DNA of 64,000 nt from an uncultured Lachnospiraceae bacterium (GTDB taxonomy: Bacteria > Bacillota > Clostridia > Lachnospirales > Lachnospiraceae). The first letter of the stretch is position 1. Each line of letters starts with the position of its first letter. Positions 17,215 through 25,806 of this stretch are shown here, one piece after another. The stretch is taken from positions 1 through 64,000 of the forward strand of contig CAKRYY010000002.1 of assembly GCA_934432885.1 (NCBI GenBank), given 5' to 3'. Below the pieces are notes generated by a model, which saw nothing but the letters and a program-made list of their open reading frames with translations, was not told the DNA's origin and did not search any database. Both the position numbers and the translations under genes were made by a program.

Positions 17215-18210
17215 TCAGAGTACGTCCGCAAAGTGTACCTTTAAGCGTTTGAAGATGAGTGCGCCGATTCCAAAAATAACAGCCGTTACTATCCAGAAGA
17301 ACATCGTAGAATAGAAGTCTTCCCAGAACCAGCTTTTTTCCAGCAGGGCGCTCCGATAACCATTGACAATATAAAATACCGGATTCAGCTTAAACAGAAT
17401 CTGATATTTGGGCGGAATCTTATTCAGCTCCCATAAAATAGGGGTCGCCCACATACCTACCTGCAAAAAGATTGCAATAATCTGTGTCAAATCCCGGAAA
17501 AAAATCACAATAGAGCAGGTCGCATACGAAATTCCCAAGACAAATACAAACAAACAGAAGCTGTAGTAAAAAAGCTGCAGGGTGTAAAGGTCTGGAAAAT
17601 ATCCATGCACCATGAAAAGCCCAAGCATAAACAACACAAAAAAGCCATGTATAAACGTGGCTGCAATAATCTTAATAATGGGCAGAATACTGATTTTGAA
17701 AACGACCTTTTTTACCAGATAATTATACTCTAAAAGTGCCGTCGTTCCATTGCTAAGTGCCTCGGAGAAATAAAACCAGGGCACGATGCCCGCAGTCAGC
17801 CAGAGTACATAAGGCGCGGTAAGACCATTTGCAAGCATCTCCGCCTTTGCATTAAAGCCCTTTTCAAATACAAACCAGTACACCAGAATCGTTACAATCG
17901 GCTGTACGAACGCCCATACCATACCCAGATAGGAGCCGGCATATCTTGTCTTAAAGTCATTTTTCGCCAGCTTCCAAATCAGCTTTCTGTTCTGATAAAG
18001 CTCTGCCGGAAGCACCGTAATCTTATCATACAGGACAATATACAGCAGTATACTGACTACAATGATCGTCCCCGCAATACATTTTTTAATAAGTTCATCC
18101 TGCGGATTGGCAAATTGATTTTCGTGCAATACAATTACAAGCAAAAAAGCCAGCGCAATCACACTCACGACTGCAATATTTGCCTTTTTTGACATTCTGA
18201 ATCTGCTCAT
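17215..18210 (-). CDS. Polysaccharide ABC exporter permease (Wzm-like)
   Basis: 331-residue integral membrane protein of the ABC-2 type. The core has NRKLIWKLAKNDFKTRYAGS followed by about six helices, with the family-typical YLGMVWAFVQPIVTILVYWFVF and VGMWATPILW. Compared with usual permeases of about 260 residues it carries some 75 extra N-terminal residues with two more predicted helices (about 11-29 and 44-62). It overlaps rmlC by four bases, and precedes the Wzt-like gene after a repeat-filled gap of about 210 bases. Role: channel for export of the lipid-linked polysaccharide. Confidence 0.94.
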   Translation of the reverse strand: MSRFRMSKKANIAVVSVIALAFLLVIVLHENQFANPQDELIKKCIAGTIIVVSILLYIVLYDKITVLPAELYQNRKLIWKLAKNDFKTRYAGSYLGMVWAFVQPIVTILVYWFVFEKGFNAKAEMLANGLTAPYVLWLTAGIVPWFYFSEALSNGTTALLEYNYLVKKVVFKISILPIIKIIAATFIHGFFVLFMLGLFMVHGYFPDLYTLQLFYYSFCLFVFVLGISYATCSIVIFFRDLTQIIAIFLQVGMWATPILWELNKIPPKYQILFKLNPVFYIVNGYRSALLEKSWFWEDFYSTMFFWIVTAVIFGIGALIFKRLKVHFADVL

Positions 18211-18773
18211 GCCTTTTTCTTTCCTTCAGTATACGCCGCAATTCCCTGCCATTTTGTATCCTTATCGGAAATCGTCAGTGAAACGCCCTCCTGCAGGGGC
18301 CACTTTACACCGATGTCAGGGTCGCTCCAGAGCAGCCCGCCCTCATCATTCGGGTGATAAAAATCTGTACATTTGTAAGCAAATTCCGCATAATCCGATA
18401 ACACAAGAAAACCATGCGCAAAATTTTTGGGAATGAAAAACTGCTTTTTATTTTCTGCGGAAAGATGTACCCCATACCATTTTCCATAGGTTTTTGAGCC
18501 CTCTCTGAGGTCCACTGCAACGTCAAAAACTTCTCCATTTACCACGCGAACCAGCTTATCCTGCGGATAATTGATCTGGAAATGCAGTCCGCGCAGAACG
18601 CCGCGCTTGGAAGCGGACTGATTATCCTGTACGAATACCTGATCAATTCCCGCTTCTTTGAAATCATTATAATTATAGGTTTCCATAAAATAGCCGCGTT
18701 CATCTCCAAATACTGCCGGGGTAATAATCTTAAGCCCTTCTATTTCGCATGTTTCTACTGTTATCTTTCCCAT
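18207..18773 (-). CDS. rmlC: dTDP-4-dehydrorhamnose 3,5-epimerase
   Basis: 188-residue cupin enzyme for the third step of dTDP-L-rhamnose synthesis. Recognisable are FGDERGYFMETYN near the start, FVQDNQSASKRGVLRGLHFQ with the catalytic His, the second segment VDLREGSKTYGKW, and the Tyr-containing DYAEFAYKCTDFYHP. Length is standard. RBS AGGAG precedes the ATG. It lies downstream of rmlB, rmlA and a GH25 gene and upstream of the exporter. Confidence 0.96.
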   Translation of the reverse strand: MGKITVETCEIEGLKIITPAVFGDERGYFMETYNYNDFKEAGIDQVFVQDNQSASKRGVLRGLHFQINYPQDKLVRVVNGEVFDVAVDLREGSKTYGKWYGVHLSAENKKQFFIPKNFAHGFLVLSDYAEFAYKCTDFYHPNDEGGLLWSDPDIGVKWPLQEGVSLTISDKDTKWQGIAAYTEGKKKA

Positions 18774-18787
18774 CTTTCTACTCCTTT

Positions 18788-20038
18788 TTATCCTTCCAGA
18801 AAGCTCAGGTTAAAGTCTACCCTGCCTTCGATTCCATCTATTTTGCCGTCCGAGGTATACTGCCACATCTGGTATTTTCCTTTATACTCCGGATACTGTC
18901 TGTATTCTGCAAGCCATATTACATTGGAATCCAGTCTACTTACATCCAGACGATTATAATACCAGTTTCTTGACGCATAAACGCCCGCCCGATAACCTGC
19001 ATTTTCTATTGTCTCACAAAATGCCTGACAGACCTCTGTCCGCATATTCACGTCCAGTCCATCCGCCCTGCCGCTGCCGCCAGCGCCCTCTGTGTCAATA
19101 AAAATCGGATAGTCAAGCGCTCTGCCGTCATTTAAGCACAGCACCATACTGGCTTCCTCAACAGCCTCTACCGCATTGGTCGCCTGTGTAAAGAAATACA
19201 GTCCAAGCTTTATGCCTGCCTTTTCTGCTGCTTCCACATTCTGATAAAAATAAGGATCCTCAACCAGAGTTCCGGTCGCTGAACCTCTGTAGCCGCAACG
19301 GATAATTGCAAATTCCACGCCTGCCGCCCTGACCTTTTCCCAGTCAATCTCCTTATTCCACTTCGATACGTCGATGCCAAAATGCCGGTTTCCTTCGCCG
19401 GGCTGAATCTGTGTCTGCTCGGTGCCATCCGCATCCTCTCTGGCATCTCCCTTTTCCGTATCCTCTCTGGAAGCGTCGATTTCATCCTCTGTCTTAATTA
19501 GCAGTGAAATATCATCGATTGGAACATATTCCACATTTTCTTTTACATGGATAGTCAGCGGTGTGGAAGGCACCTTGTAGCCTTCCAGCTCCTCTAACGC
19601 AACCTCATACTCTCCCGGCTTTAAGTCGCCGACATATACAATGCCGTCCTGGTCCAGGTCCTTATAAGGCTGTCCATTCAGTGTAATATATAATTCCTTT
19701 CCGGCAGCAAGATTTCCCTGCTCGTCCAGAATCTGTACACGAAGATCCTTTTCCACGGAGGTTGCTGCAAGGCTCAATTTTTTTCCATGCGCCTCCAGCA
19801 GCTTTTCATAAGCGGATGGGTCAGGGTCAAAAAATGTCTCGTCTCCAAGAAATGCGGAATAATCCACCTCATCCTGCAAAGGAGCGGTTTCCTCCCCGCC
19901 CGTCTGCGCCGTATTTTCCGTATCTGCCAAGGCTGTACGGTTCTGCCGCAAAAGCTGCAGCACGCCGGCACAGCCAAAAACCAGGACCGCTGTCAGAACT
20001 GCACACACAATGGTTATGCGTTTCAGCTTAGAGTCCAT
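18788..20038 (-). CDS. Membrane-anchored GH25 lysozyme-like protein
   Basis: 416 residues. An N-terminal helix (about 10-30) anchors or exports it; a beta-rich domain follows (about 85-165, [12 protein letters not shown] to IHVKENVEY) and the C-terminal 190 residues are a GH25 muramidase domain: [36 protein letters not shown] with the Asp/Glu pair, and [15 protein letters not shown]25 enzymes cut the MurNAc-GlcNAc bond of peptidoglycan. The ATG at 20038 has AGAGG six bases upstream and overlaps the end of rmlA; TTG at 20044 is less likely. The same beta domain occurs in the larger GH25 protein at 22080. It may open the wall for polymer insertion; that is inference. Confidence 0.92.
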   Translation of the reverse strand: MDSKLKRITIVCAVLTAVLVFGCAGVLQLLRQNRTALADTENTAQTGGEETAPLQDEVDYSAFLGDETFFDPDPSAYEKLLEAHGKKLSLAATSVEKDLRVQILDEQGNLAAGKELYITLNGQPYKDLDQDGIVYVGDLKPGEYEVALEELEGYKVPSTPLTIHVKENVEYVPIDDISLLIKTEDEIDASREDTEKGDAREDADGTEQTQIQPGEGNRHFGIDVSKWNKEIDWEKVRAAGVEFAIIRCGYRGSATGTLVEDPYFYQNVEAAEKAGIKLGLYFFTQATNAVEAVEEASMVLCLNDGRALDYPIFIDTEGAGGSGRADGLDVNMRTEVCQAFCETIENAGYRAGVYASRNWYYNRLDVSRLDSNVIWLAEYRQYPEYKGKYQMWQYTSDGKIDGIEGRVDFNLSFLEG

Positions 20039-20897
20039 TGGCAACCTCTACGAGATATTTTCCATAATCCGTTTTCATAAGTGGCTCTGCCAGCTTCAAA
20101 AGCTGTTCTTTTGTAATAAAATGTCTCCTGTATGCAATTTCTTCAATACAGGAAATATAAAGTCCCTGCCGCTTCTGCACCGCTGCCACATAATCCGCTG
20201 CATCCAGAAGGGCATCATGGTTTCCGGTATCCAGCCATGCAAAGCCGCGCCCAAGCGTCTCTACATAAAGGGTTCCGCGCTGTAAGTATTCATTGTTAAT
20301 GCTGGTAATTTCGATTTCTCCACGTGCGGAGGGTTTTACATTTTTAGCAATTTCCACAACGTCATTATCGTAAAAATACAGACCCGGCACCGCATAATTG
20401 CTCTTTGGATGCTCCGGTTTTTCTTCTATGGAAAGCGCCCTGCCATTTTCGTCAAATTCCACTACGCCATACTCTCTCGGGTCGCGCACATAGTAGCCGA
20501 AAATTGTCGCGCCCTTTTCCCGTTTTGCAACCGTCTGCAGCACTCTGGAAAAGCTCTGTCCATAAAAAATATTATCGCCGAGCACCAAAGCCACGCTGTC
20601 ATTTCCGATAAAATCTGCGCCGATGATAAACGCATCTGCCAGTCCCCTCGGCACTTCCTGAACCGCATACTCCACGCACAGTCCGAGCTGCTCGCCGTTT
20701 CCAAAAAGCTCCTCAAAAACCTTAACGTCACGGGGCGTGGAAATAATCAGAATTTCCCGGATGCCTGCCAGCATCAGCGTAGAAAGCGGATAATAAATCA
20801 TCGGCTTGTCATATACCGGCATAATCTGCTTGGAAATTGCCTTCGTAAGCGGATACAGCCGTGTACCGGAACCGCCTGCAAGAATGATACCCTTCAT
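20028..20897 (-). CDS. rmlA: Glucose-1-phosphate thymidylyltransferase
   Basis: 289-residue nucleotidyltransferase making dTDP-glucose from glucose 1-phosphate and dTTP, the first step to dTDP-rhamnose. The signature [16 protein letters not shown] is at the start, followed by [24 protein letters not shown], and [20 protein letters not shown] with the sugar-binding Glu/Lys. Length is typical. RBS AGGAGG precedes the ATG. Confidence 0.97.
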   Translation of the reverse strand: MKGIILAGGSGTRLYPLTKAISKQIMPVYDKPMIYYPLSTLMLAGIREILIISTPRDVKVFEELFGNGEQLGLCVEYAVQEVPRGLADAFIIGADFIGNDSVALVLGDNIFYGQSFSRVLQTVAKREKGATIFGYYVRDPREYGVVEFDENGRALSIEEKPEHPKSNYAVPGLYFYDNDVVEIAKNVKPSARGEIEITSINNEYLQRGTLYVETLGRGFAWLDTGNHDALLDAADYVAAVQKRQGLYISCIEEIAYRRHFITKEQLLKLAEPLMKTDYGKYLVEVANGL

Positions 20898-20963
20898 TTT
20901 CTTCCTCCTAACGTGCAGAAAGAAGGCTTATTCTTTTCATAAATAACCCTTCTTTTTGCTTCT

Positions 20964-22046
20964 TTATTTTACATGATACATGTCGCTGTAATATTTCTGA
21001 TAATCGCCGCTGGTCACATTCTTCATCCAGTCCTCATGTTCAAAAAACCACTTGATTGTCAGACGGATGCCTTCTTTGAACATCGTTTCCGGCTCCCAGC
21101 CAATCTCTGCCTTAATCTTGTCCGGAGCAATCGCATACCGTCTGTCATGTCCCTTACGGTCTTCCACATAGGTAATCAAATCCTTGGAAACCAGCTTCTT
21201 TCTGGGATCGCTATCCGGCAGCATTTCCTGCAGCGTCTCTATAATAATATTGATGATTTCAATGTTCTGCTTCTCATTGTGTCCGCCCACATTGTAGGTT
21301 TCAAACAGGCGGCCCTTTTCCTGTACCATGTCGATTGCTTTCGCATGATCCTCAACATACAGCCAGTCACGGACATTTTTGCCATCGCCGTAAACCGGCA
21401 GCTTTTTGCCCTGCAGAGCGTTGTTGATAATCAGTGGAATCAGCTTTTCCGGGAACTGGTACGGTCCGTAATTGTTGGAGCAGTTGGTAATATTCGCCGG
21501 AAATTTGTAGGTATCCATATATGCCTTTACCAGCATATCCGAGGACGCCTTGCTTGCAGAATAAGGACTGTGCGGCGCATAAGGAGTCGTTTCATAAAAG
21601 TAACCGCCATCCTCCTTTAATGAACCATATACCTCATCCGTTGATACATGCAGGAATTTCTTTCCCTCCTGAAAGCTTCCATCCGGCAGCTCCCATGCTG
21701 CTTTTGCACAGTTTAACATAACTGCGGTTCCAAGCACGTTTGTCTGCACAAATACTTCGGGATTTTTAATGCTTCGGTCTACATGGCTCTCTGCCGCAAA
21801 GTGTACGACACGGTCAATTTCATTCTCTGCAAAGATTTTCGCAATCGCTTCCTTGTCGCAGATATTTGCTTTTATAAACGTATAATTGCTTCTTTTCTCA
21901 ACATCCTTTAAATTTTCCAGATTGCCCGCATAGGTCAGCGCATCTACATTGATAATGCGGATTTCATCTCCATACTTGCGAAACATATAATGGATATAAT
22001 TGGAGCCGATAAAGCCCGCGCCGCCTGTTACAAGATATGTCCTCAT
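20964..22046 (-). CDS. rmlB: dTDP-glucose 4,6-dehydratase
   Basis: 360-residue extended short-chain dehydrogenase. It has the NAD-binding VTGGAGFIGSNYIHYM at the N-terminus, VVHFAAESHVDRSI, STDEVYGSL, and the catalytic YSASKASSDMLVKAY (Tyr/Lys), plus NCSNNYGPYQFPEKLIPL, all characteristic of RmlB. It makes dTDP-4-keto-6-deoxyglucose for RmlC. It lies 33 bases after the large GH25 gene. No gene for the final reductase RmlD is in the window. Confidence 0.97.
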   Translation of the reverse strand: MRTYLVTGGAGFIGSNYIHYMFRKYGDEIRIINVDALTYAGNLENLKDVEKRSNYTFIKANICDKEAIAKIFAENEIDRVVHFAAESHVDRSIKNPEVFVQTNVLGTAVMLNCAKAAWELPDGSFQEGKKFLHVSTDEVYGSLKEDGGYFYETTPYAPHSPYSASKASSDMLVKAYMDTYKFPANITNCSNNYGPYQFPEKLIPLIINNALQGKKLPVYGDGKNVRDWLYVEDHAKAIDMVQEKGRLFETYNVGGHNEKQNIEIINIIIETLQEMLPDSDPRKKLVSKDLITYVEDRKGHDRRYAIAPDKIKAEIGWEPETMFKEGIRLTIKWFFEHEDWMKNVTSGDYQKYYSDMYHVK

Positions 22047-22079
22047 TCTTTTTCCTCACTTTTACCGTTCTTTTTTTCT

Positions 22080-25034
22080 TTAGTATCCCAGATAACTGAT
22101 ATTCATGTCAACGTTTCCGCTGATTCCGTTTATTTTTCCCTTTGAGGTATACTGCCACATATCGTACCGCGTCGCCTTGTAGGTCGGCGCAGCCGCATAC
22201 TGCGCAAGCCAGATTTTATATCCGCTAAGCGATGCTGTGTTCATTTTACCCTCAAACCATGTCTTATTGGCATAAATTCCTGCCTTGTAGCCGCCATTCT
22301 GAATGGTTTTGCAGAAAGCGTTCACTGCCGCCGTCCTTGTATTTTTATCAAGTCCGTCAGCCCTGCCGCCACTGGATTCCACGTCAATAAATATCGGATA
22401 GGAAAGCTTATGCCCTTTCACAAGATCCAGTACCATAGAGGCTTCCTCTACCGCCTCCACTTCGTTTACCGCCTGTGTGAAGAAGTAAACGCCAACCTTG
22501 ATGCCTGCCGCAGCCGCGCCCTGAATATTCGCCTTGAATTTCGGGTCCTGAATCAGCGCTCCTGTTGAAGAACCACGGTAGCCGCATCTTATAATTGCAT
22601 AATTAACGCCGGAATTTTTAACGGCTGTCCAGTTAATTGTACCATTCCATTTGGATACGTCAATACCCATTACGCCGGAGCCTGAATTTGTCGCAAGTGC
22701 GCCGTCGCTTCCAAAAACATACTTAGCGCCCTGAATGACCTGTTCTCCTGTAACAGGCTTCCCGTTTTTGTCGTAGAAATAGGTCTTGCCATCAATGGTC
22801 TGCCAGCCTGTATACTTATACTGCACATTTTCCAGTTTTTTATAAAACTTTTTTGCTGTATAGTAGTCTGCCAGTGTTGCCTTGACATATTTTCCGTCTT
22901 TATCCTTGATGTAGAGCTGGTTGCCGTCTTTATCCTTGAGCAGCGTCGTAGTATCTGACTTCGGATTCAGGCTGACCTTTACCTTGCAGACTGCGGTCGC
23001 AGTTGCGCCTGCGGCGTCCTTTGCCGTTACCGTAATCACTGCCTCTCCCGCCTTTATACCGGTTACTGTTCCTTTTTCTCCGCTCGTTTCCACCTTGGCA
23101 ATCTCTGTCTTGTCAGAAGCAAAGGTATAGGTTACATTGCCGCTCGCATTTTTTACAGATGCTGTAAGCTCCTTTTTATTCTCTGTATACAGCTTGGTTT
23201 CCGTCACATCTAAAGAAACCGTAAGCGTATCGGCTTTCGTTACCGTTACCTTACATACAGCTGTTGTTTTCTCATCTTCTGTTGCCGCAGCCGTGATATT
23301 TGCTGTTCCTTCTGCAACAGCCGTCACCTTGCCGTTCTCAACCTTGGCAATCTTCTCATTATCGCTGGACCATTTTACACTGCCGCTTGATACTGTTGCT
23401 GTCAGCGTCGCACTCTCTCCCGCTTTAAGAGAAAGCTCTGTCGGTTTCAGTGCAAGTGTTACAGCAGGCTTTGTTATCTTAATGGTGCAGGAAGCCGTTT
23501 TGCTTGCATCCTTAGCGGAGGCTGCCGTAATTGTCGCCGTTCCTGGTGCTATCGCCGTTACCTTACCAGAGCCGTCCACTGATACAACTGCCTTATCGCT
23601 GCTGCTCCAGTTAATGCCTTTATCACTGTCTGTAAGATTTTCTCCTTCTACCTTTGCAGAAAGGGAAAGGCTCGCTCCCACTGTAAGATCAGCCGCACCT
23701 GATATGCTTACACCTGTTACCTTCGGCTGCTTTGGCTGCTCAGGTTTTGTCTCGCTTCCGCTATCTCCCTTATTTCCGTCCTCAGTGCTGCCGCTGCTTC
23801 CACTGTCGCCCTTATTTCCGTCCTCAGTGCTGCCGCTGCTTCCACTGTCGCCCTTATTTCCATCCCCGGTGCTGCTTCCACTATCGCTCTTGCCGCCATT
23901 ATCACCGCTATCACTTTTGTTTCCGTCCTCGGTGCTGCCTGACGCGCTGTCCTCCGGCTGCTGCTCAGACATCCGCAAAAACCGTCCTCTTGCGCTTGCC
24001 GACTCCGACGGATCGGGAATATTCTTTTTGTCGACTTCTTCATATTCACCGCCATCCGACGTATTGCCGTCCCCGTCAATCGCTGTTTTGGTAGATTCTA
24101 CCCATTCCACAGTATCCTTAAGCGCTGGGGCTGTTTCCGCCTCCTGCACAGCGGTATCCTCTTTTGCAACATTGACCTGTGCCTCTGTCTTGATTTCATC
24201 AGCAACATCGATCTTTGTGTATTCAATCTTATCCTTTACCTTCACCGTTATCGGCTTGGTAGAATAACGGTAGCCATCCAGTCCATCCGTTTCCACTAAA
24301 GAAACCTCATACGTTCCGGGTGTCATTTCTGTCTTATAGATAATACCGTCCTTGTCATCGTCCTCATAAGCAGTCGTCTTTCCGTTTGGTCCCTTAACGC
24401 TTACCTGAAAACGGATTCCCGAAATCAGCTTACCGCCTGCACGGTTCATGAACTTGATTTTCAAGTCCTTCTGCACAGAAGTCAGATTTAAAAGCACCTC
24501 ATTTTCCTGCTGCTGTTCCTCCTGTATCTCTTCGGTTTCCTGTGTTTCTTCTGTAGCCTCAACAATATCGGCGTTCATGGCAGCTACCTGGGCATCCGTT
24601 ACTGCAATCAGTCCGCTTTCGCCGGAAAGGCTTACAGCCCCAAGCTCTTCTCCAAGCTCTGCAAATGCGGCAATCTCATGATCCACACCCTTTGCAGATA
24701 CATAAACGCTGCCAGTCACAATAGCAAGCACCAGTACGATGACTCCCGTTGACACCACAACTCTGTCCCCTGTGCTCATATCCAATGCGCTCTCATACAA
24801 ATCCCTAAAAAAAGAAGCAATGGGATTTTCTTTTCTGCGTCGCTTCTTTGCAGGATGCTCCGTCGCTTTTTTTATCCTTCTGGACGGTTTCTTTTCCTCT
24901 GTATTCCGTTTTCCTCCTGCTGCCTCTCTTTTTGCTGCGGCAGTTTTCGTCTTTTTTTTCTTTTTTTCTTTTGTATGATAATCTGGTTCAAGCTCATCCA
25001 GAAATTCAAATTCGTTATCAAAATCCTTCTTCAT
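22080..25034 (-). CDS. Large TM-anchored GH25 protein with Ig-like domains
   Basis: 984 residues from the ATG at 25034 (AAGGG nine bases upstream; TTG at 25082 is the longer alternative). Order: very basic cytoplasmic start, one membrane helix (about 91-113), an acidic Gln/Glu stretch, a beta domain like that of the other GH25 protein, a Ser/Gly/Asp/Asn linker with 14-residue repeats (GSTEDGNKGDSGSS), three bacterial Ig-like Big_2-type domains (about 440-700), a cell-wall-binding-like repeat (GWQTIDGKTYFYDKNGKPVTG), and a C-terminal GH25 muramidase domain with GIDVSKWN and PIFIDVES. First gene of the operon. Probably a wall-spanning peptidoglycan hydrolase. Confidence 0.92.
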   Translation of the reverse strand: MKKDFDNEFEFLDELEPDYHTKEKKKKKTKTAAAKREAAGGKRNTEEKKPSRRIKKATEHPAKKRRRKENPIASFFRDLYESALDMSTGDRVVVSTGVIVLVLAIVTGSVYVSAKGVDHEIAAFAELGEELGAVSLSGESGLIAVTDAQVAAMNADIVEATEETQETEEIQEEQQQENEVLLNLTSVQKDLKIKFMNRAGGKLISGIRFQVSVKGPNGKTTAYEDDDKDGIIYKTEMTPGTYEVSLVETDGLDGYRYSTKPITVKVKDKIEYTKIDVADEIKTEAQVNVAKEDTAVQEAETAPALKDTVEWVESTKTAIDGDGNTSDGGEYEEVDKKNIPDPSESASARGRFLRMSEQQPEDSASGSTEDGNKSDSGDNGGKSDSGSSTGDGNKGDSGSSGSTEDGNKGDSGSSGSTEDGNKGDSGSETKPEQPKQPKVTGVSISGAADLTVGASLSLSAKVEGENLTDSDKGINWSSSDKAVVSVDGSGKVTAIAPGTATITAASAKDASKTASCTIKITKPAVTLALKPTELSLKAGESATLTATVSSGSVKWSSDNEKIAKVENGKVTAVAEGTANITAAATEDEKTTAVCKVTVTKADTLTVSLDVTETKLYTENKKELTASVKNASGNVTYTFASDKTEIAKVETSGEKGTVTGIKAGEAVITVTAKDAAGATATAVCKVKVSLNPKSDTTTLLKDKDGNQLYIKDKDGKYVKATLADYYTAKKFYKKLENVQYKYTGWQTIDGKTYFYDKNGKPVTGEQVIQGAKYVFGSDGALATNSGSGVMGIDVSKWNGTINWTAVKNSGVNYAIIRCGYRGSSTGALIQDPKFKANIQGAAAAGIKVGVYFFTQAVNEVEAVEEASMVLDLVKGHKLSYPIFIDVESSGGRADGLDKNTRTAAVNAFCKTIQNGGYKAGIYANKTWFEGKMNTASLSGYKIWLAQYAAAPTYKATRYDMWQYTSKGKINGISGNVDMNISYLGY
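23771..23854. repeat. 42-bp coding minisatellite
   Basis: Two adjacent identical 42-base units (23771-23812, 23813-23854) encode the 14-residue repeat of the GH25 linker on the minus strand; degraded copies continue to about 23945. The unit is a multiple of three, so copy-number change would lengthen or shorten the linker without a frameshift. Confidence 0.85.
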
Positions 25035-25138
25035 CTGCTTTTTCCCTTTTCCTCCCTTAACAAATTTTCGTTTTCTATGCAAACGCTTTCAGCGGTCTTC
25101 TCTTTTGTCCCTTTTTGGTTGTGTAACAATTCTGTAAC

Positions 25139-25167
25139 ATTATAACATCCACCCCCGTATACTTCAA
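25139..25167 (-). promoter_or_regulatory. Promoter of the long minus-strand operon
   Basis: On the minus strand TTGAAG (25167-25162), exactly 17 bases, then TATAAT (25144-25139) with an upstream TG (extended -10). Two direct copies of TGTTACA with an 11-base period (25139-25133 and 25128-25122) follow immediately, where an operator could lie. The transcript would have a leader of about 100 bases before the GH25 start. Confidence 0.75.
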
Positions 25168-25223
25168 GAAAAACCGATGCTTTCCAGCCATTCCCAAGAA
25201 CAAAAGCGGTCTGCGGCATCCAT

Positions 25224-25257
25224 TTTTTGTACAACAGGAGTTCCTGTTGTGCAAAAA
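25224..25257. repeat. 34-bp palindromic element, copy A
   Basis: Imperfect inverted repeat TTTTTGTACAACAGGAG / TTCCTGTTGTGCAAAAA. It matches copy C at 25532-25565 in length, T and A flanks and core, with several substitutions that keep pairing. Confidence 0.8.
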
Positions 25258-25324
25258 CCGACTTTTTTCAGCTTTTTTGTCGACAGGATTTTCTTGCAAA
25301 CCTTCTCCCCAGATGTCACAATAT

Positions 25325-25372
25325 AAAAAAGAGTTTGCTTGCAAACTCTCTGCGCGCGAGCGGTGCCTGCAA
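25325..25372. repeat. 48-bp dispersed hairpin element, copy 1
   Basis: Starts with six A, then GAGTTTGC TT GCAAACTC (8-bp stem, 2-base loop) and a GC-rich tail ending GCGGTGCCTGCAA. A second copy with 45 of 48 identical bases lies at 50652-50699; the changes keep the stem paired through a G-U. Confidence 0.85.
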
Positions 25373-25411
25373 GGCAAAATTCATTTCCGCGAGCTGCGCA
25401 TCTTATTTTTG

Positions 25412-25445
25412 TATAATAGGAAATTCAGAGGAATTTTCTATTATA
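25412..25445. repeat. Palindromic element, copy B
   Basis: Arms TATAATAGGAAATTC and GAATTTTCTATTATA (one mismatch) around AGAG. The outer part TTTTTGTATAATAGGAA resembles copies A and C, but the centre differs. Confidence 0.75.
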
Positions 25446-25531
25446 GAACAAAGAATCTCGCTTGCGAGATTCTCGCGCTAACGCGCAGTCACGCAGTGAC
25501 ATATTCTACTTGCGTGTTATGCGCATTTATG

Positions 25532-25565
25532 TTTTTATACAATAGGAATTCCTATTGCATAAAAA
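25532..25565. repeat. 34-bp palindromic element, copy C
   Basis: Contains the perfect 18-base palindrome CAATAGGAATTCCTATTG flanked by complementary T and A runs. Same family as copy A. It ends about 30 bases before the start of the small zinc-ribbon gene. Confidence 0.8.
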
Positions 25566-25596
25566 ACTTACAAGCTTAAAATTAGGAGAAATGTCT

Positions 25597-25806
25597 ATGA
25601 TGTACCTGCATTACTGCGCCACCTGCGCAAGAATCCACATCCTGAGCGGTCACAAATCACTCTGTCCACGCTGTGGCACCCATCTTGCAGAATTAAATAT
25701 CAGCTTTACAGAATACAGTCAGATGAACATGGCTGCACGCAGTCTTTTTCTGAAACGCTGTCAGGATGCGCGCCACCTTTCACACCTTTTGGTCATTCAC
25801 AGATAA
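25597..25806 (+). CDS. Small zinc-ribbon-like protein
   Basis: 69 residues, not a recognised family. Two Cys pairs, CATC near the start and CPRC about 20 residues later, form a C-X2-C...C-X2-C zinc-ribbon pattern, followed by a helical, basic C-terminal half (SLFLKRCQDARHLSHLL). AGGAG lies 8 bases before the ATG at 25597; ATG at 25591 or 25600 are alternatives. The end overlaps the convergent transporter gene by 10 bases. Small size and zinc-ribbon suggest nucleic-acid or protein contact. No role in polysaccharide synthesis can be read. Confidence 0.65.
   Translation: MMYLHYCATCARIHILSGHKSLCPRCGTHLAELNISFTEYSQMNMAARSLFLKRCQDARHLSHLLVIHR

Larger units (their letters stand above)
25083..25596. 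other. Gene-poor region dense in palindromes
   Basis: About 510 bases without a credible gene. It contains the promoter of the minus operon (25139-25167), three copies of a palindromic element (25224-25257, 25412-25445, 25532-25565), a hairpin element shared with 50652-50699 (25325-25372), and smaller perfect inverted repeats GAATCTCGC/GCGAGATTC (25453-25472) and GTCAC/GTGAC. Open frames here are only translations of repeats. Confidence 0.8.

Noticed and set aside
23771..23945. Tandem repeats considered as CRISPR
   Set aside because: Units are adjacent without spacers, encode a protein linker in frame, and have no cas genes nearby.
23137..24267. 376-residue plus-strand open frame, Ser/Leu/Pro-rich
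   Set aside because: It is antisense to the repeat-rich and Ig-like part of the large GH25 gene; the long open frame results from the biased codons of the Ser/Gly/Asp linker.
25075..25377. 100-residue minus-strand open frame, and a similar start at 50507-50704
   Set aside because: Their similar first residues come from the dispersed 48-bp repeat; neither has a sensible protein pattern or RBS.
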